Shown here piece by piece: positions 1-9,200 of a stretch of DNA of 26,161 nucleotides; the first letter of the stretch is position 1; every line of letters starts with the position of its first letter. The stretch comes from JALYRV01 sp035512575 (GTDB lineage Bacteria > Acidobacteriota > Vicinamibacteria > Vicinamibacterales > SCN-69-37). The notes under the pieces are model-generated. The model was not told the DNA's origin and searched no databases. It was given only the letters and a program-made list of their open reading frames with translations. The stretch lies in NCBI GenBank assembly GCA_035512575.1, contig DATKDT010000116.1:1-26161 (forward strand). The letters are read 5' to 3'. The position numbers were made by a program, and so were the translations under genes.

Positions 1-2
1 CT

Positions 3-62
3 GCTTCGATATTTGTTACATCCTACGACGACGTCCAGCTCTGGTCCGTGACCCTGCGGTAG
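3..62 (+). CDS. C-terminal end of a truncated gene, beta-propeller-like tail
   Basis: Only the last 19 codons are inside the window. They read in the frame starting at base 3 and end at a TAG at 60-62. The tail SYDDVQLWSVTLR resembles the closing strand of a WD40 or TolB-type propeller blade (D-D-V-x-L-W), as is often found at the C-terminus of secreted propellers or of kinase-propeller fusions. The stop codon directly abuts the stop of the convergent phospholipase gene, giving TAG/CTA with no spacer. The frame is plausible because it ends exactly where the neighbour ends, but the family call rests on a few residues only. Confidence 0.45.
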   Translation, partial: ASIFVTSYDDVQLWSVTLR

Positions 63-2759
63 CTAGACCGCGGCCGAGGCCGCGGGCCTGGCCGGCGCGA
101 GCGTCTTTCGGGCCACCGTGCACAGCTGCTCGACGCTGTCGAGATCCCTCAGCCCCGCCGTCACCGACAGCACCGTGTGATAGCCCAGCGCGCGATAGCT
201 CTCGAAGCGCGCCTCGTCGAAGAACTGATCGCTCGTCGAGTCGTGCGGGAAGAGCGGGTCGGCGCTCGCGAAATTCCGCACGTCCACGGACTCGTCGCCC
301 GACAGCGTGGCCTTCAGATAAAGGATGGTGCCGTCGGGCGCGCCAGGGCCGTCGATCGCCGAGTACTTGATCGTGCCGATGGCGCCGTGCTGATTGGTGC
401 GGCCCTGGCCCTCGCGCGTCTCTGTCAGCGGCCCGAACAGCATCGGGATGCCGAGGTCGAGCCGGATGCGCCGCACCGCGTTGGACAGATCGCCGAAGCT
501 GTACTCCGGATCGCAGCCGGCGTCCGAGACCACGATGTAGCGGCAGCGGCGCGCCACCATCTCCCACAGCGCCAGGTTCTCGTAGTGGCCGCCGTCCGAC
601 AGGTACACGTACGGATTGTTGTCGGTGGTGAGGCCGAGCATCTCGCGCGCGATCGGCTCCACGCCGACGGGCGGCTCGCTGCGCTGCCAGGTCTTCGCGC
701 TCTGCGGATTGCCGAACCACAGCCCGAGCCGCGCGTTGGCGAGCGTCAGCAGGAACGCGCGCGCCTTCGTCGAATACATCCCCATCGCGGAGCTGGCCGC
801 GGCGCCCGACACCGCCAGCGCCATCCCCAGCGACAGGCCCGATCCCCTGCCGTCGCCGTCCGATCCGTACTGCGGCGCAGGCCGATAGCCGAGGAAGCGG
901 TTGCCCACGTGCAGGGGACTGAACGTGAACGACTCCGCCTTCGTCTCGTGCCGCCCGACATGCGTGGACTGCATCGCATTGAGCGTCGTGTTGATGATGT
1001 GCAGGGGCCGCACGTCCCGCAGATCGTGCACGCGCAGGTCGTCGTGCGAGTCGAATCCCGTGAACGCGTTCGGCGATCGATCCGCCCGCGACGCGCCGAG
1101 GAACGTCCGGATCAAACGCTGCCGGTACATGCCGTGCAGCGAAAAGCGATTGGCCGGGATCAGGCGGCTCATGAGGAGCGCGAATCCGGCAAGCGCGCCA
1201 AACAGCAGCAGCACCTCGCCAAGGCCGGCGCCGCGCGGATGTGTCGTCGGCAGGTGATACTCGAGCGACGTGAGCGCGCGCAGATCGGCCCAGGCGATGG
1301 TCGACAGCAGCGCGACAATCACGAGCGGAAGGGCCAAGGATTCCAGCGTGCGCTTCAGCGTCGACGGCCGGTTCGCGCCGCCGCCGCTGCTGTTCCGCAT
1401 CGCCAGCCCCGCGAGCGAGCTGAGAAGCGGAGCCAGCACAGCCACGCCGGCCGACGACGACCAGTGATCGAGAGGCGAGACGCGCGCCACCCAGTGGACG
1501 CCCGCCTCGATGACCTCAGCCAGGTAAAACACCAGAACCCCGGCCGCCACCCACAGCGTCGCCGCGATCGCCAGCCACGCGCCGCACCGGCTCCACCACT
1601 CGAGCGCCGCATCGTCCTGCTCGGTGCTCGCGATGCCCGCGAAGAGCATCATCGCGGCGACCGTCAGGCCCAGCAGGATCGGGACGGCAAACGCGGCGTA
1701 GAACTCCTGCAGCTCGTGGCCGAACCCGAACGGCGTCATCGCAAACCAATACGCGCCGCCACCGAGGACGGCGCCGGCCACGATGGAGCCCAGCAACGTT
1801 CGAGGGCCCACACGAATGCCCGGCACGTTGCCGCCCGTCGATGCGGCGGTCGACAACCGGCGCCCGGCGGCAACGACAAGCCATCCGGCCATGGGCACGC
1901 CGGCCGCAAGACCCACCATCAGGCGCGCATCGAGATTGCACGGCGTCGCCGACCAGAAGAGCGTCGCGGCCACCGCGCCGACGACGGCCGGCACGAGGAA
2001 GAGTGAGAGAAAACGGCCCTGCGACGATGTGCCCCCGGCGCCGATGAAGGTCAGGACGACGTACGACGAGGAGATGAGAAACCCGGCGAGTCCGGCAAGG
2101 AGCAACCAGCGAGGTCCGGGCCGCAGCTGCGCCCAGCCGCAGACCGCTGCCGGCGGCGTGTTCACTTCGATGGCATGGACGATCGCGTAATAGATGTGCG
2201 GCACGAGCAGCGCGGCCGCCAGCAGGGGCAGCAGCACCAGCCAGTTGAGGAACAGGTTCCTCGCCATCGTCGTGACAAGCGTCCACATGTCGGCCGACAC
2301 GACGCCGCCCTGCAGGGCGAGGTAGCGCGCGGTGCGGCGCACGCGGTCGACGGGCGTTTCGGTGTCGAGCGAGCCCACTTGTCCGGACTGCTCCGGGTCG
2401 AGCTGCCGCATGACCTCCGCCTGACCGCCGGGACCGGCGCGGTGGAGCCAGGCCGTCAGCCAGCCGCCGATGTAGCCGCCGCCGGAGACGGTGGACAGGT
2501 AGTCGACTTTCCGCAGCACGCCGACGTGCGCGAGCCCCTGCAGCACGCCGAGCGCGAACGTCGCGCTGCGGACGCCTCCGCCCGACAGGCAGACGGCGCT
2601 GGGCCCTTGCGCGTGGATGCGGGCGTGTACGGCGCGCAGGCGCGCCTCGGGATCGCGCGGCGCATCGTCACCCAGCGCAGGCACGCCGTAGAGCGCCTGG
2701 AACTCGGCTTCGAGGGCGTCGCACCAGGACAGCGGCGCCGGGCCGGTCTGGTCATTCAT
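63..2759 (-). CDS. Patatin-like phospholipase with a multi-pass membrane region
   Basis: The protein has 898 residues. The N-terminus carries the patatin oxyanion-hole motif (SGGGVR, residues 59-64) and the nucleophile loop STVSGGG, with the probable catalytic Ser92. The catalytic Asp lies in the DGG motif near residue 722 (YLSDGGHYENL), so the Ser-Asp dyad is complete. Between the two halves, roughly residues 160-540, is a long hydrophobic stretch that could form about ten membrane helices. Simple patatins are about 300 residues, so this is a membrane-embedded form with the catalytic fold split around the helices. It probably hydrolyses acyl ester bonds of membrane lipids; the substrate is unknown. 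A minus-strand TATACT lies 12 nt before the ATG, sharing the intergenic space with the divergent kinase gene. Confidence 0.88.
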   Translation of the reverse strand: MNDQTGPAPLSWCDALEAEFQALYGVPALGDDAPRDPEARLRAVHARIHAQGPSAVCLSGGGVRSATFALGVLQGLAHVGVLRKVDYLSTVSGGGYIGGWLTAWLHRAGPGGQAEVMRQLDPEQSGQVGSLDTETPVDRVRRTARYLALQGGVVSADMWTLVTTMARNLFLNWLVLLPLLAAALLVPHIYYAIVHAIEVNTPPAAVCGWAQLRPGPRWLLLAGLAGFLISSSYVVLTFIGAGGTSSQGRFLSLFLVPAVVGAVAATLFWSATPCNLDARLMVGLAAGVPMAGWLVVAAGRRLSTAASTGGNVPGIRVGPRTLLGSIVAGAVLGGGAYWFAMTPFGFGHELQEFYAAFAVPILLGLTVAAMMLFAGIASTEQDDAALEWWSRCGAWLAIAATLWVAAGVLVFYLAEVIEAGVHWVARVSPLDHWSSSAGVAVLAPLLSSLAGLAMRNSSGGGANRPSTLKRTLESLALPLVIVALLSTIAWADLRALTSLEYHLPTTHPRGAGLGEVLLLFGALAGFALLMSRLIPANRFSLHGMYRQRLIRTFLGASRADRSPNAFTGFDSHDDLRVHDLRDVRPLHIINTTLNAMQSTHVGRHETKAESFTFSPLHVGNRFLGYRPAPQYGSDGDGRGSGLSLGMALAVSGAAASSAMGMYSTKARAFLLTLANARLGLWFGNPQSAKTWQRSEPPVGVEPIAREMLGLTTDNNPYVYLSDGGHYENLALWEMVARRCRYIVVSDAGCDPEYSFGDLSNAVRRIRLDLGIPMLFGPLTETREGQGRTNQHGAIGTIKYSAIDGPGAPDGTILYLKATLSGDESVDVRNFASADPLFPHDSTSDQFFDEARFESYRALGYHTVLSVTAGLRDLDSVEQLCTVARKTLAPARPAASAAV

Positions 2760-2771
2760 GGGATGGCCGGG

Positions 2772-2777
2772 AGTATA
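2772..2777 (-). promoter_or_regulatory. -10 box of the patatin-like gene
   Basis: The minus strand reads TATACT, with 12 nt to the ATG at 2759. This would give a leader of about five bases. No clear -35 is seen. It lies back to back with the kinase promoter. Confidence 0.5.
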
Positions 2778-2803
2778 ACCTCAGCCGTGGGCCCGGACTC
2801 TGC

Positions 2804-2809
2804 TATATT
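2804..2809 (+). promoter_or_regulatory. Extended -10 box of the kinase gene
   Basis: TGC-TATATT is an extended -10. The in-frame ATG at 2763 and GTG at 2787 lie upstream of it. If the box is used, translation must start at the TTG at 2823, 13 nt downstream. Confidence 0.5.
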
Positions 2810-2822
2810 TCGCCCCACACTC

Positions 2823-5800
2823 TTGGACAACACGACTCTGGGGCACTACCGCCTCGACGGGCGGCTCGGCGAAGGCGGCATGGGCGAGGTCTTTCGCGCC
2901 TTCGACACCCGGCTCAACCGGCCCGTGGCCGTGAAGGTCATGCGAATGACCGGCGACGGGCGCATCGTGTCGGCCGAGCGCTTCATGCGCGAAGCGCGCG
3001 CGGCCTCCGCGCTCAACCATCCCAACATCGTCATCATCCACGAGGTCGGCGACACGCCCGAAGGGCATCCGTACTTCGTGCAGGAGTTCATCGACGGCGC
3101 GACGCTGCGCGCGCGGCTCGGCGAGCGGCAGGCCCCTGAGTCGGTGGCGGAGATCGGCATGCAGGTGGCGCGGGCGCTGGCGGCCGCGCATGCCGCGGGC
3201 ATCGTCCATCGCGACGTCAAGCCCGAGAACATCATGATCCGCGGCGACGGGCTCGTGAAGGTGCTCGACTTCGGCCTGGCGCGGCACGTCGAGATCGAGG
3301 CCGCGGGCGAGGGCCTCGAGACTCAGCTGCGCACCGTGCCGGGAATTCTGCTCGGCACGCCGGCCTACATGTCGCCCGAGCAGGCGATGGGCGGCACGGC
3401 GGGACCGGCGGCGGACATCTTCTCGCTCGGCGTCGTGCTGTACGAAATGGCGGCGGGACGCCGTCCGTTCACCGCGCCGACGTCGATGGCGCTGATCGCG
3501 CGCATTATCACCGACACGGCCCCGCCGATGTCGGCGGCCGGCGCCGACGTGCCGCGCGCGCTCGAGGATCTGGTCTCGAGCATGCTCGAGAAGGATCCGG
3601 CGAAGCGTCCCTCGGCCCGCGACGTCGAGAAGCATCTGGCCGCGGCGCACGCCACGACGGTGGCGTTCGAGCTGCCGCCGGCGATGCCCGCGGCGGCGGG
3701 CAAGATCACGGTGGGGCGCGACGCGCAGCGCGGGCAGCTGCTGCGCGCGTACGGCCGCGTCAAGAGCGGGCGCAGCCTCATCGTGGCGGCGACGGGGGAG
3801 CCGGGCATCGGCAAGACCAGCCTGGTGGAGGAGTTCTTCAACGACCTCACGCGGCGCGGCGATCGCCCCATGATCGCGCGAGGCCGGTGTTCCGAGAGCC
3901 TTGCGGGCGCCGAAGCGTACCTGCCGATTCTGGAAGTGCTCGACAGCCTGATGCGGGGCAGCGGCGGCGCGGCGATCGCCGCCACGATCAAGACGGTCGC
4001 GCCGACCTGGTATGTGCAGGTGGCGACGCACTCGGACGGCGGGACGCTGATCACGGAGTTGCGCGAGCCGGGCGCGGCCGTGTCGCAGGAGCGGATGAAG
4101 CGCGAGCTGGCCGCGCTGCTGCAGGAGCTGTCGAAGCGGCAGCCGCTCGTCATCTTCATCGAAGATCTGCACTGGGCCGACGTGTCGACAATCGACATGC
4201 TCAACTATCTGGCCGCGCGCTTCGCCGACATGCGGCTGCTCGTCGTCACCAACTACCGGCCGTCCGACATGGCGCTGGCGAAGCACCCGTTCCTCGGCAT
4301 CCGCAGCGACCTGCAGTCGCGCGGGCTCTTCGAGGAGATCGAGCTCCGCTTCCTCGCGCCGGAGGACATCGAGCGGTACCTCGCTCTGCAGTTCCCGGCA
4401 AACCGGTTCCCGCCTGATTTCGCCGCCGCCATTCACGACAAGACCGAGGGCAGCCCGCTGTTCATGGCCGACCTGATCCGCTATCTGCGCGATACGGGCA
4501 CGATCATCGAGGAGGGCGGCGTGTGGCTGCTCGCCGGGGGCGTGCCCGCGGCCTCGCGCGATCTGCCCGAATCGGTGCGCGGGATGATCGCCCGCAAGAT
4601 CGAGCAGGTCGACGATGCCGATCGCCGCCTGCTGCTGGCGGCCGCGGTGCAGGGCAGTGACTTCGATTCGGCGACCGTCGGCGAGGCGGCCGGGATGGAT
4701 CCGGGCGAGGTGGAGGAGCGGCTCGAGGCGCTCGAGCGCGTGCACGTGTTCGTGCGGCGCGGCGACGAGCACGAGTTTCCCGACCGCACGCTGACGCTGC
4801 ACTACCAGTTCGTGCACGTGCTCTACCAGAACGTGCTGTTCGGATCGCTGCAGCCCACGCGCCGCTCCGCGCTGTCGGCGGCGGTGGCGGCGGCGCTCGT
4901 CAAACATCACGGCGACGAGGTGGAGGTGGTGGCGGGCCGCCTCGCGGTGCTCTTCGAGGGCGCGCGTGACTTCGCGGCGGCGGCGCGCTACTTCTTCGTC
5001 GCGGCACAGCGCGCAGTATCGCTCTTCGGCTTCCGCGAAGGCCTGGCGCTGGCCGACCGCGGGATATCGGGATTGCGCGGCATGCCCGACAGCGCAGAAC
5101 GCAAGCAGCTCGAGCTCGGGCTGCAGATGGTGCGCGGCCTGTGCCTGCGCGCGGTCAAGGGATGGGCGGCGCCCGAGCTCGAATCGGCGTTCGCCCGCGC
5201 GCGCCAGATCTGCCAGGAGCTGCACGATCCGCCCGAGCTCTTTCCGGTGCTCTGGAACCTGACGTTCTTCCGCATGATTCGCGGCGATCTCGAGCAGGTG
5301 GCCGCCGACACGAAGACGCTGATGGCGCAGGCCGAGACGTCGGGCCAGGCGCCGTACCTGATGGCGGTGGACCACGTGTCGGGCGTGTCAAACGAGTTCA
5401 TCGGCAACTTCGTCGAGTCGCACGAGCAGCTCGAGCGCGCGCGGGAGCGCCACGTGCCGGCCGAACACGGCCTCTACAACGCGATGTTCGGCGTCGATCC
5501 CGGGATGATCGCGCGCTCGATGTCGGCGCGGCCGCTCTGGGCGCTGGGCTATCCCGATCAGGCGCTGGCCCGCAGCCGTGAAACCGTCGCGCTCGGCCGC
5601 TCGCAGCGTCAGCCGGTCACGCTGGTCTTTGCGCTCATCGTGGCGCAGGGCATCCATCTGTACCGCGGAGAGGCGCCCGAGGCGATCGCGCTCGGCGACG
5701 AGATCGTCGCGCTCTGCGCCGAGTACGGCTTTCCGCAGGAAGCGGAGTGGGCGCGCGGCTTCCAGGCGTCGGCGATGGCGCTGCAGGGGCGGACACCGGG

Positions 5801-6260
5801 CGCCGTCGCGCAGCTGCGGTCGGCGCTCGACGCGCTGCAGGCGCTGCGCTCGGGGCTGACGCGGACGATGTTCCTGTCGCTGTTCGCCGACGCGCTCGCG
5901 CGCGACGGCCGCGCGGACGAGGGGCTCGCGGCCGTCAACGAAGGCTTTGCGCACGCCGAGCGCACCTACGAGCACGGCTTCCTGTCGGAGCTGCACCGGA
6001 TGCGTGGCGAGCTGCTGCACATGAAGGGTGACGAGGCGGCCGCGGAAGAAAGCCTGCGCACCGCCCTCGAGGTCGCGCGCAACCGGCAGGCAAAGTCGTT
6101 CGAGCTGCGCGCGGCGACGGCACTCGCGCGGCGGCTGGCCGCGTCGGATCGGGCCGCCGAAGCGCGGGCCGTGCTGGCGCCGATCTGCGAGTGGTTTACC
6201 GAGGGGCGTGAGACGTCCGACTACAAGGCGGCCGCCGCCGTCCTGGCCGCGATTGGATAA
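2823..6260 (+). CDS. Ser/Thr protein kinase fused to AAA ATPase and TPR-like region
   Basis: From the TTG at 2823 the protein has 1145 residues. Residues 8-280 form a complete Hanks-type kinase: glycine loop GEGGMG (16-21), ATP lysine K38, catalytic HRD with D131, N136, DFG (149-151) and SPE (184-186). A short linker leads to an AAA_16-type ATPase with Walker A GEPGIGKTS near 322 and Walker B IFIEDLHWAD near 445. The remaining 450 or so residues are helical, Ala/Leu/Arg-rich and TPR-like. This is the layout of PknK-like signalling proteins, which phosphorylate partners and sense through the helical part; the target here is unknown. The start is uncertain: ATG 2763 and GTG 2787 are in frame, but both lie upstream of the likely -10 at 2804-2809. 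The following fusion gene starts 4 nt after the stop, so the two are probably co-transcribed. Confidence 0.9.
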   Translation: MDNTTLGHYRLDGRLGEGGMGEVFRAFDTRLNRPVAVKVMRMTGDGRIVSAERFMREARAASALNHPNIVIIHEVGDTPEGHPYFVQEFIDGATLRARLGERQAPESVAEIGMQVARALAAAHAAGIVHRDVKPENIMIRGDGLVKVLDFGLARHVEIEAAGEGLETQLRTVPGILLGTPAYMSPEQAMGGTAGPAADIFSLGVVLYEMAAGRRPFTAPTSMALIARIITDTAPPMSAAGADVPRALEDLVSSMLEKDPAKRPSARDVEKHLAAAHATTVAFELPPAMPAAAGKITVGRDAQRGQLLRAYGRVKSGRSLIVAATGEPGIGKTSLVEEFFNDLTRRGDRPMIARGRCSESLAGAEAYLPILEVLDSLMRGSGGAAIAATIKTVAPTWYVQVATHSDGGTLITELREPGAAVSQERMKRELAALLQELSKRQPLVIFIEDLHWADVSTIDMLNYLAARFADMRLLVVTNYRPSDMALAKHPFLGIRSDLQSRGLFEEIELRFLAPEDIERYLALQFPANRFPPDFAAAIHDKTEGSPLFMADLIRYLRDTGTIIEEGGVWLLAGGVPAASRDLPESVRGMIARKIEQVDDADRRLLLAAAVQGSDFDSATVGEAAGMDPGEVEERLEALERVHVFVRRGDEHEFPDRTLTLHYQFVHVLYQNVLFGSLQPTRRSALSAAVAAALVKHHGDEVEVVAGRLAVLFEGARDFAAAARYFFVAAQRAVSLFGFREGLALADRGISGLRGMPDSAERKQLELGLQMVRGLCLRAVKGWAAPELESAFARARQICQELHDPPELFPVLWNLTFFRMIRGDLEQVAADTKTLMAQAETSGQAPYLMAVDHVSGVSNEFIGNFVESHEQLERARERHVPAEHGLYNAMFGVDPGMIARSMSARPLWALGYPDQALARSRETVALGRSQRQPVTLVFALIVAQGIHLYRGEAPEAIALGDEIVALCAEYGFPQEAEWARGFQASAMALQGRTPGAVAQLRSALDALQALRSGLTRTMFLSLFADALARDGRADEGLAAVNEGFAHAERTYEHGFLSELHRMRGELLHMKGDEAAAEESLRTALEVARNRQAKSFELRAATALARRLAASDRAAEARAVLAPICEWFTEGRETSDYKAAAAVLAAIG

Positions 6261-6264
6261 TCAG

Positions 6265-9200
6265 ATGAATTTCGAGCAGAAACCGCCCGGCGAAGACGCC
6301 GACATCGCCGAGCTCACCCGCGCGTTCCTCGTGGTGCAGAAGCGGTTCGCCGCCGAGCAGCGCCGCGCGCTCGGACGCGGCACGCACACGAAAGGCGTGT
6401 GCTGCCGCGCGACGTTCGAGGTCTTCGACCTCGAGAAGACGATTGTGGATCCCCCTCTGCGCGCGCGGCTGGCGCGCGGCGTGTTTGCGAAGCCCGGTGT
6501 CTATGCCGCGACGGTGCGCTTCGCGAATGCCGCGTCGACCGTCCTGCCCGACACCAAGGCCGACGTGCGCGCCATGTCGTTCTGGATCGAGGCGCCGGAC
6601 TCCGGCGCCGCACCACGCGGCGCTGGCGCCGCGGGAAACATCCGGCACGACTACACCATGAACAACGCGCCGGTGTTCCCGATCAACAACGCGCACGACT
6701 TCGCGGCGTTCATGCGCATGCGCGTGAAGGCCGGCGCGCTCGGGCAGCGCTGGGAATTCCTGAAGCTCCCGTTCCGCGACAAGCTGGCCATCCTGAAGAT
6801 TGCGAAGCTCGGAAAGTCGCAGACCAGGCCGCCGCAGGGTCCGTACCAGCAGACGCGCTTCTGGAGCAACGTGCCGTTTCTGCACGGGCAGGACGAGGCC
6901 ATCAAGTATTCGGCGATTCCGCGCAACACCAATCGCGGGCGGCCGCTCGGCACGGGCGACAACGTGCTCCGCGACGAGCTCGAGCGGCACCTCACCGAAG
7001 ATCCAGAGCCCGCGTCATTCGACTTCGGCCTGCAGCTGCTCGACGCCGGCCGCATGACGCACGGCGGCAAGGTGCAGGACGCGACGTTCTGGGTCGAGAA
7101 CGCCGTGCCCGAGTGGAAGGAATCCGAGGCGCCGTTCCACGCGGTGGCACGGCTGACCCTCGAGCGCAACTCGATTCTGCCCGACGCCGAGTGCCAGGCC
7201 GCCTACATCGACGTCACCGAGCATTCGACCCCCGACAGCCGGCCGATCGGCAGCATCAACCGCGCGCGCTGGTCGCCCGAAGCGTCGAGCCGCAAGGCGC
7301 GCCTCGAGAACACACAGGAGCAGACGATGACGGAGCCCGGAGGTTTGCGTGTGCGCACGGTGTTCAAGTTCCTGGGGGTGCTGCTCGGCGTCCTCCTGCT
7401 CGGCGTGTTCCTGCTCGCGCTGATCACGGTCATCCGCACGCATAGAAACCACGGCACCCTGCCGCCCGAGCAGGTTGCCGGGCTCGTCTATGCCGAGCAG
7501 GGCTGGGGCAGCGACCCCGAGGCGGACGCCAGGCAGACGTACTACTACACCGCGCAGGGCGCCGGCCTGAAGGATCTGCGCTACAGCTGGTTCGTCCACC
7601 TGGAGCGGCCCCTCAGCAAACGCCGGCTGGCCGAGCCCGAGTTCATGCGCCGCTACGGCTTCGTCGTCGACGCCCTCTCGTCGAGGAATCCCGACGGATT
7701 GCCGGTCGGCTTCTCGAAGCATTTCGATCGTGATCTCAACGAAGAGATGCTCGACCTGACGTGCGCGGCCTGCCACACCGGGCAGTTGAACGTCACCCGC
7801 GACGGCAGGACGACAGCCGTGCGCATCGACGGCGGATCGGCCATCCATGCGTTCACCGATTCGAATCTGGGTCACTTCGTGCCGACGCTGATGTCGTCGA
7901 TCGCCAGCACGGCCTTCAACCCGCTGAAGTTCCGCCGGTTCGCCCGCAACGTGCTCGGCGACCATGATCTGAGCGCAAGCCTGACGCTGCATCGCCAGAT
8001 GATGGGCGTGCTCCGCCAGCTGGGCGCCATGGGCATCACCGAGAAATGGCACAAGCTCGTGCCGACCGAGGAAGGCTACGGCCGCACCGACGCGCTTGCG
8101 CGCATCTCGAACACCGTCTTTGGTGACCATCTCGGCGCCCAGAACTATCACGTGGCGAATGCGCCGGTGAACTATCCGCCGGTGTGGAACATCTGGAAGT
8201 TCGACTGGGTGCAGTACAACGCGTCGGTCAGCCAGCCCATGGCGCGCAACATCGGCGAGTCGATGGGCACGGGCGCGAAGTACACGCTGGTCAACCGGTA
8301 CGGGCAGCCGCTGCCGGCGCACGAGCGGTTCCGCTCGTCGACGCTGCTCGAGAACCTGCACACGATCGAGCTCACGCTGCGCACGCTGCAGCCGCCGGCC
8401 TGGAACGAGCAGGTGATGGGCGCGATCGACTGGCCGAAGGCGGAGGAAGGCAAGCGCCTGTTCAACGAGTACTGCGTCGGCTGCCACGGCCCGCACATCG
8501 CGCCGCCCGAGATCAAGGCACTCAACTCGCCGCTCAAGACGGCCGAGGAGCCCGAGTGGCTGATGCGCACGGTCTGCGTCGACGACGTCGGCACCGATCC
8601 GAACACGGCGATGAACTTCGACAAGGCGACGGTCGACATCCGGAGGACCGGCCTCACGCAGGCGGACCTGCAGCGCGTGGCGCGTCGCACGGCGGAGATC
8701 TGGAACACGCGCCAGGCCGCCGCGTGGAACGCGCGCATTGCCGCGCTGTCGGCAGGCCCGCAGTCTCCGGACGCCGCGCGCGAGGTCGCGGATCTGCGGC
8801 AGCGGATCGCGAGTCAGGGCACGGACCTGGAGAGGGCCCTCGCGGCGATCGATCCGGCGAGGCTGAAGGTCGGCGCCGCGTTGAGCTATCTGGGCACGAT
8901 GATCCGCGACAACGCGTACGCCGACGCGCGCTATACGGCGGCGGAGCAGGCCGACCGCGACGGCTTCGGCATCCTGGACATGCCGCAGGTGCTGCCCGCG
9001 TACAAGCCGCGGCCGCTCGCCGGCATCTGGGCGTCGCCGCCGTTCCTGCACAACGGCTCGGTGCCCACGATCTACGACCTGCTGTCGCCCGTCGAGGAGC
9101 GGCCGGCCACCTTCCGCGTCGGCAGCCGCGAATTTGACACCGCGAAGCTCGGTCTGGCCGCGGTGGGCGAGCCGTACTGGGTGCTCGACACGTCGAAGGA

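Noticed and set aside
177..2006. Long plus-strand open frame opposite the patatin gene (609 codons)
   Set aside because: It is rich in Arg/His/Ala/Pro with no fold-like pattern, and is the antisense shadow of a well-supported gene in a GC-rich genome. The same holds for 2781-5375, 7015-9468, 9437-10804, 12268-13146, 20312-21727 and 24152-25981.
2175..2822. Upstream extension of the kinase frame to 2175, or starts at ATG 2763/GTG 2787
   Set aside because: The extension overlaps the divergent patatin gene and is Arg/Gln/His-rich without similarity. The two later starts lie before a good -10 box (2804-2809), so they would not be in the transcript. They remain possible if another promoter is used.
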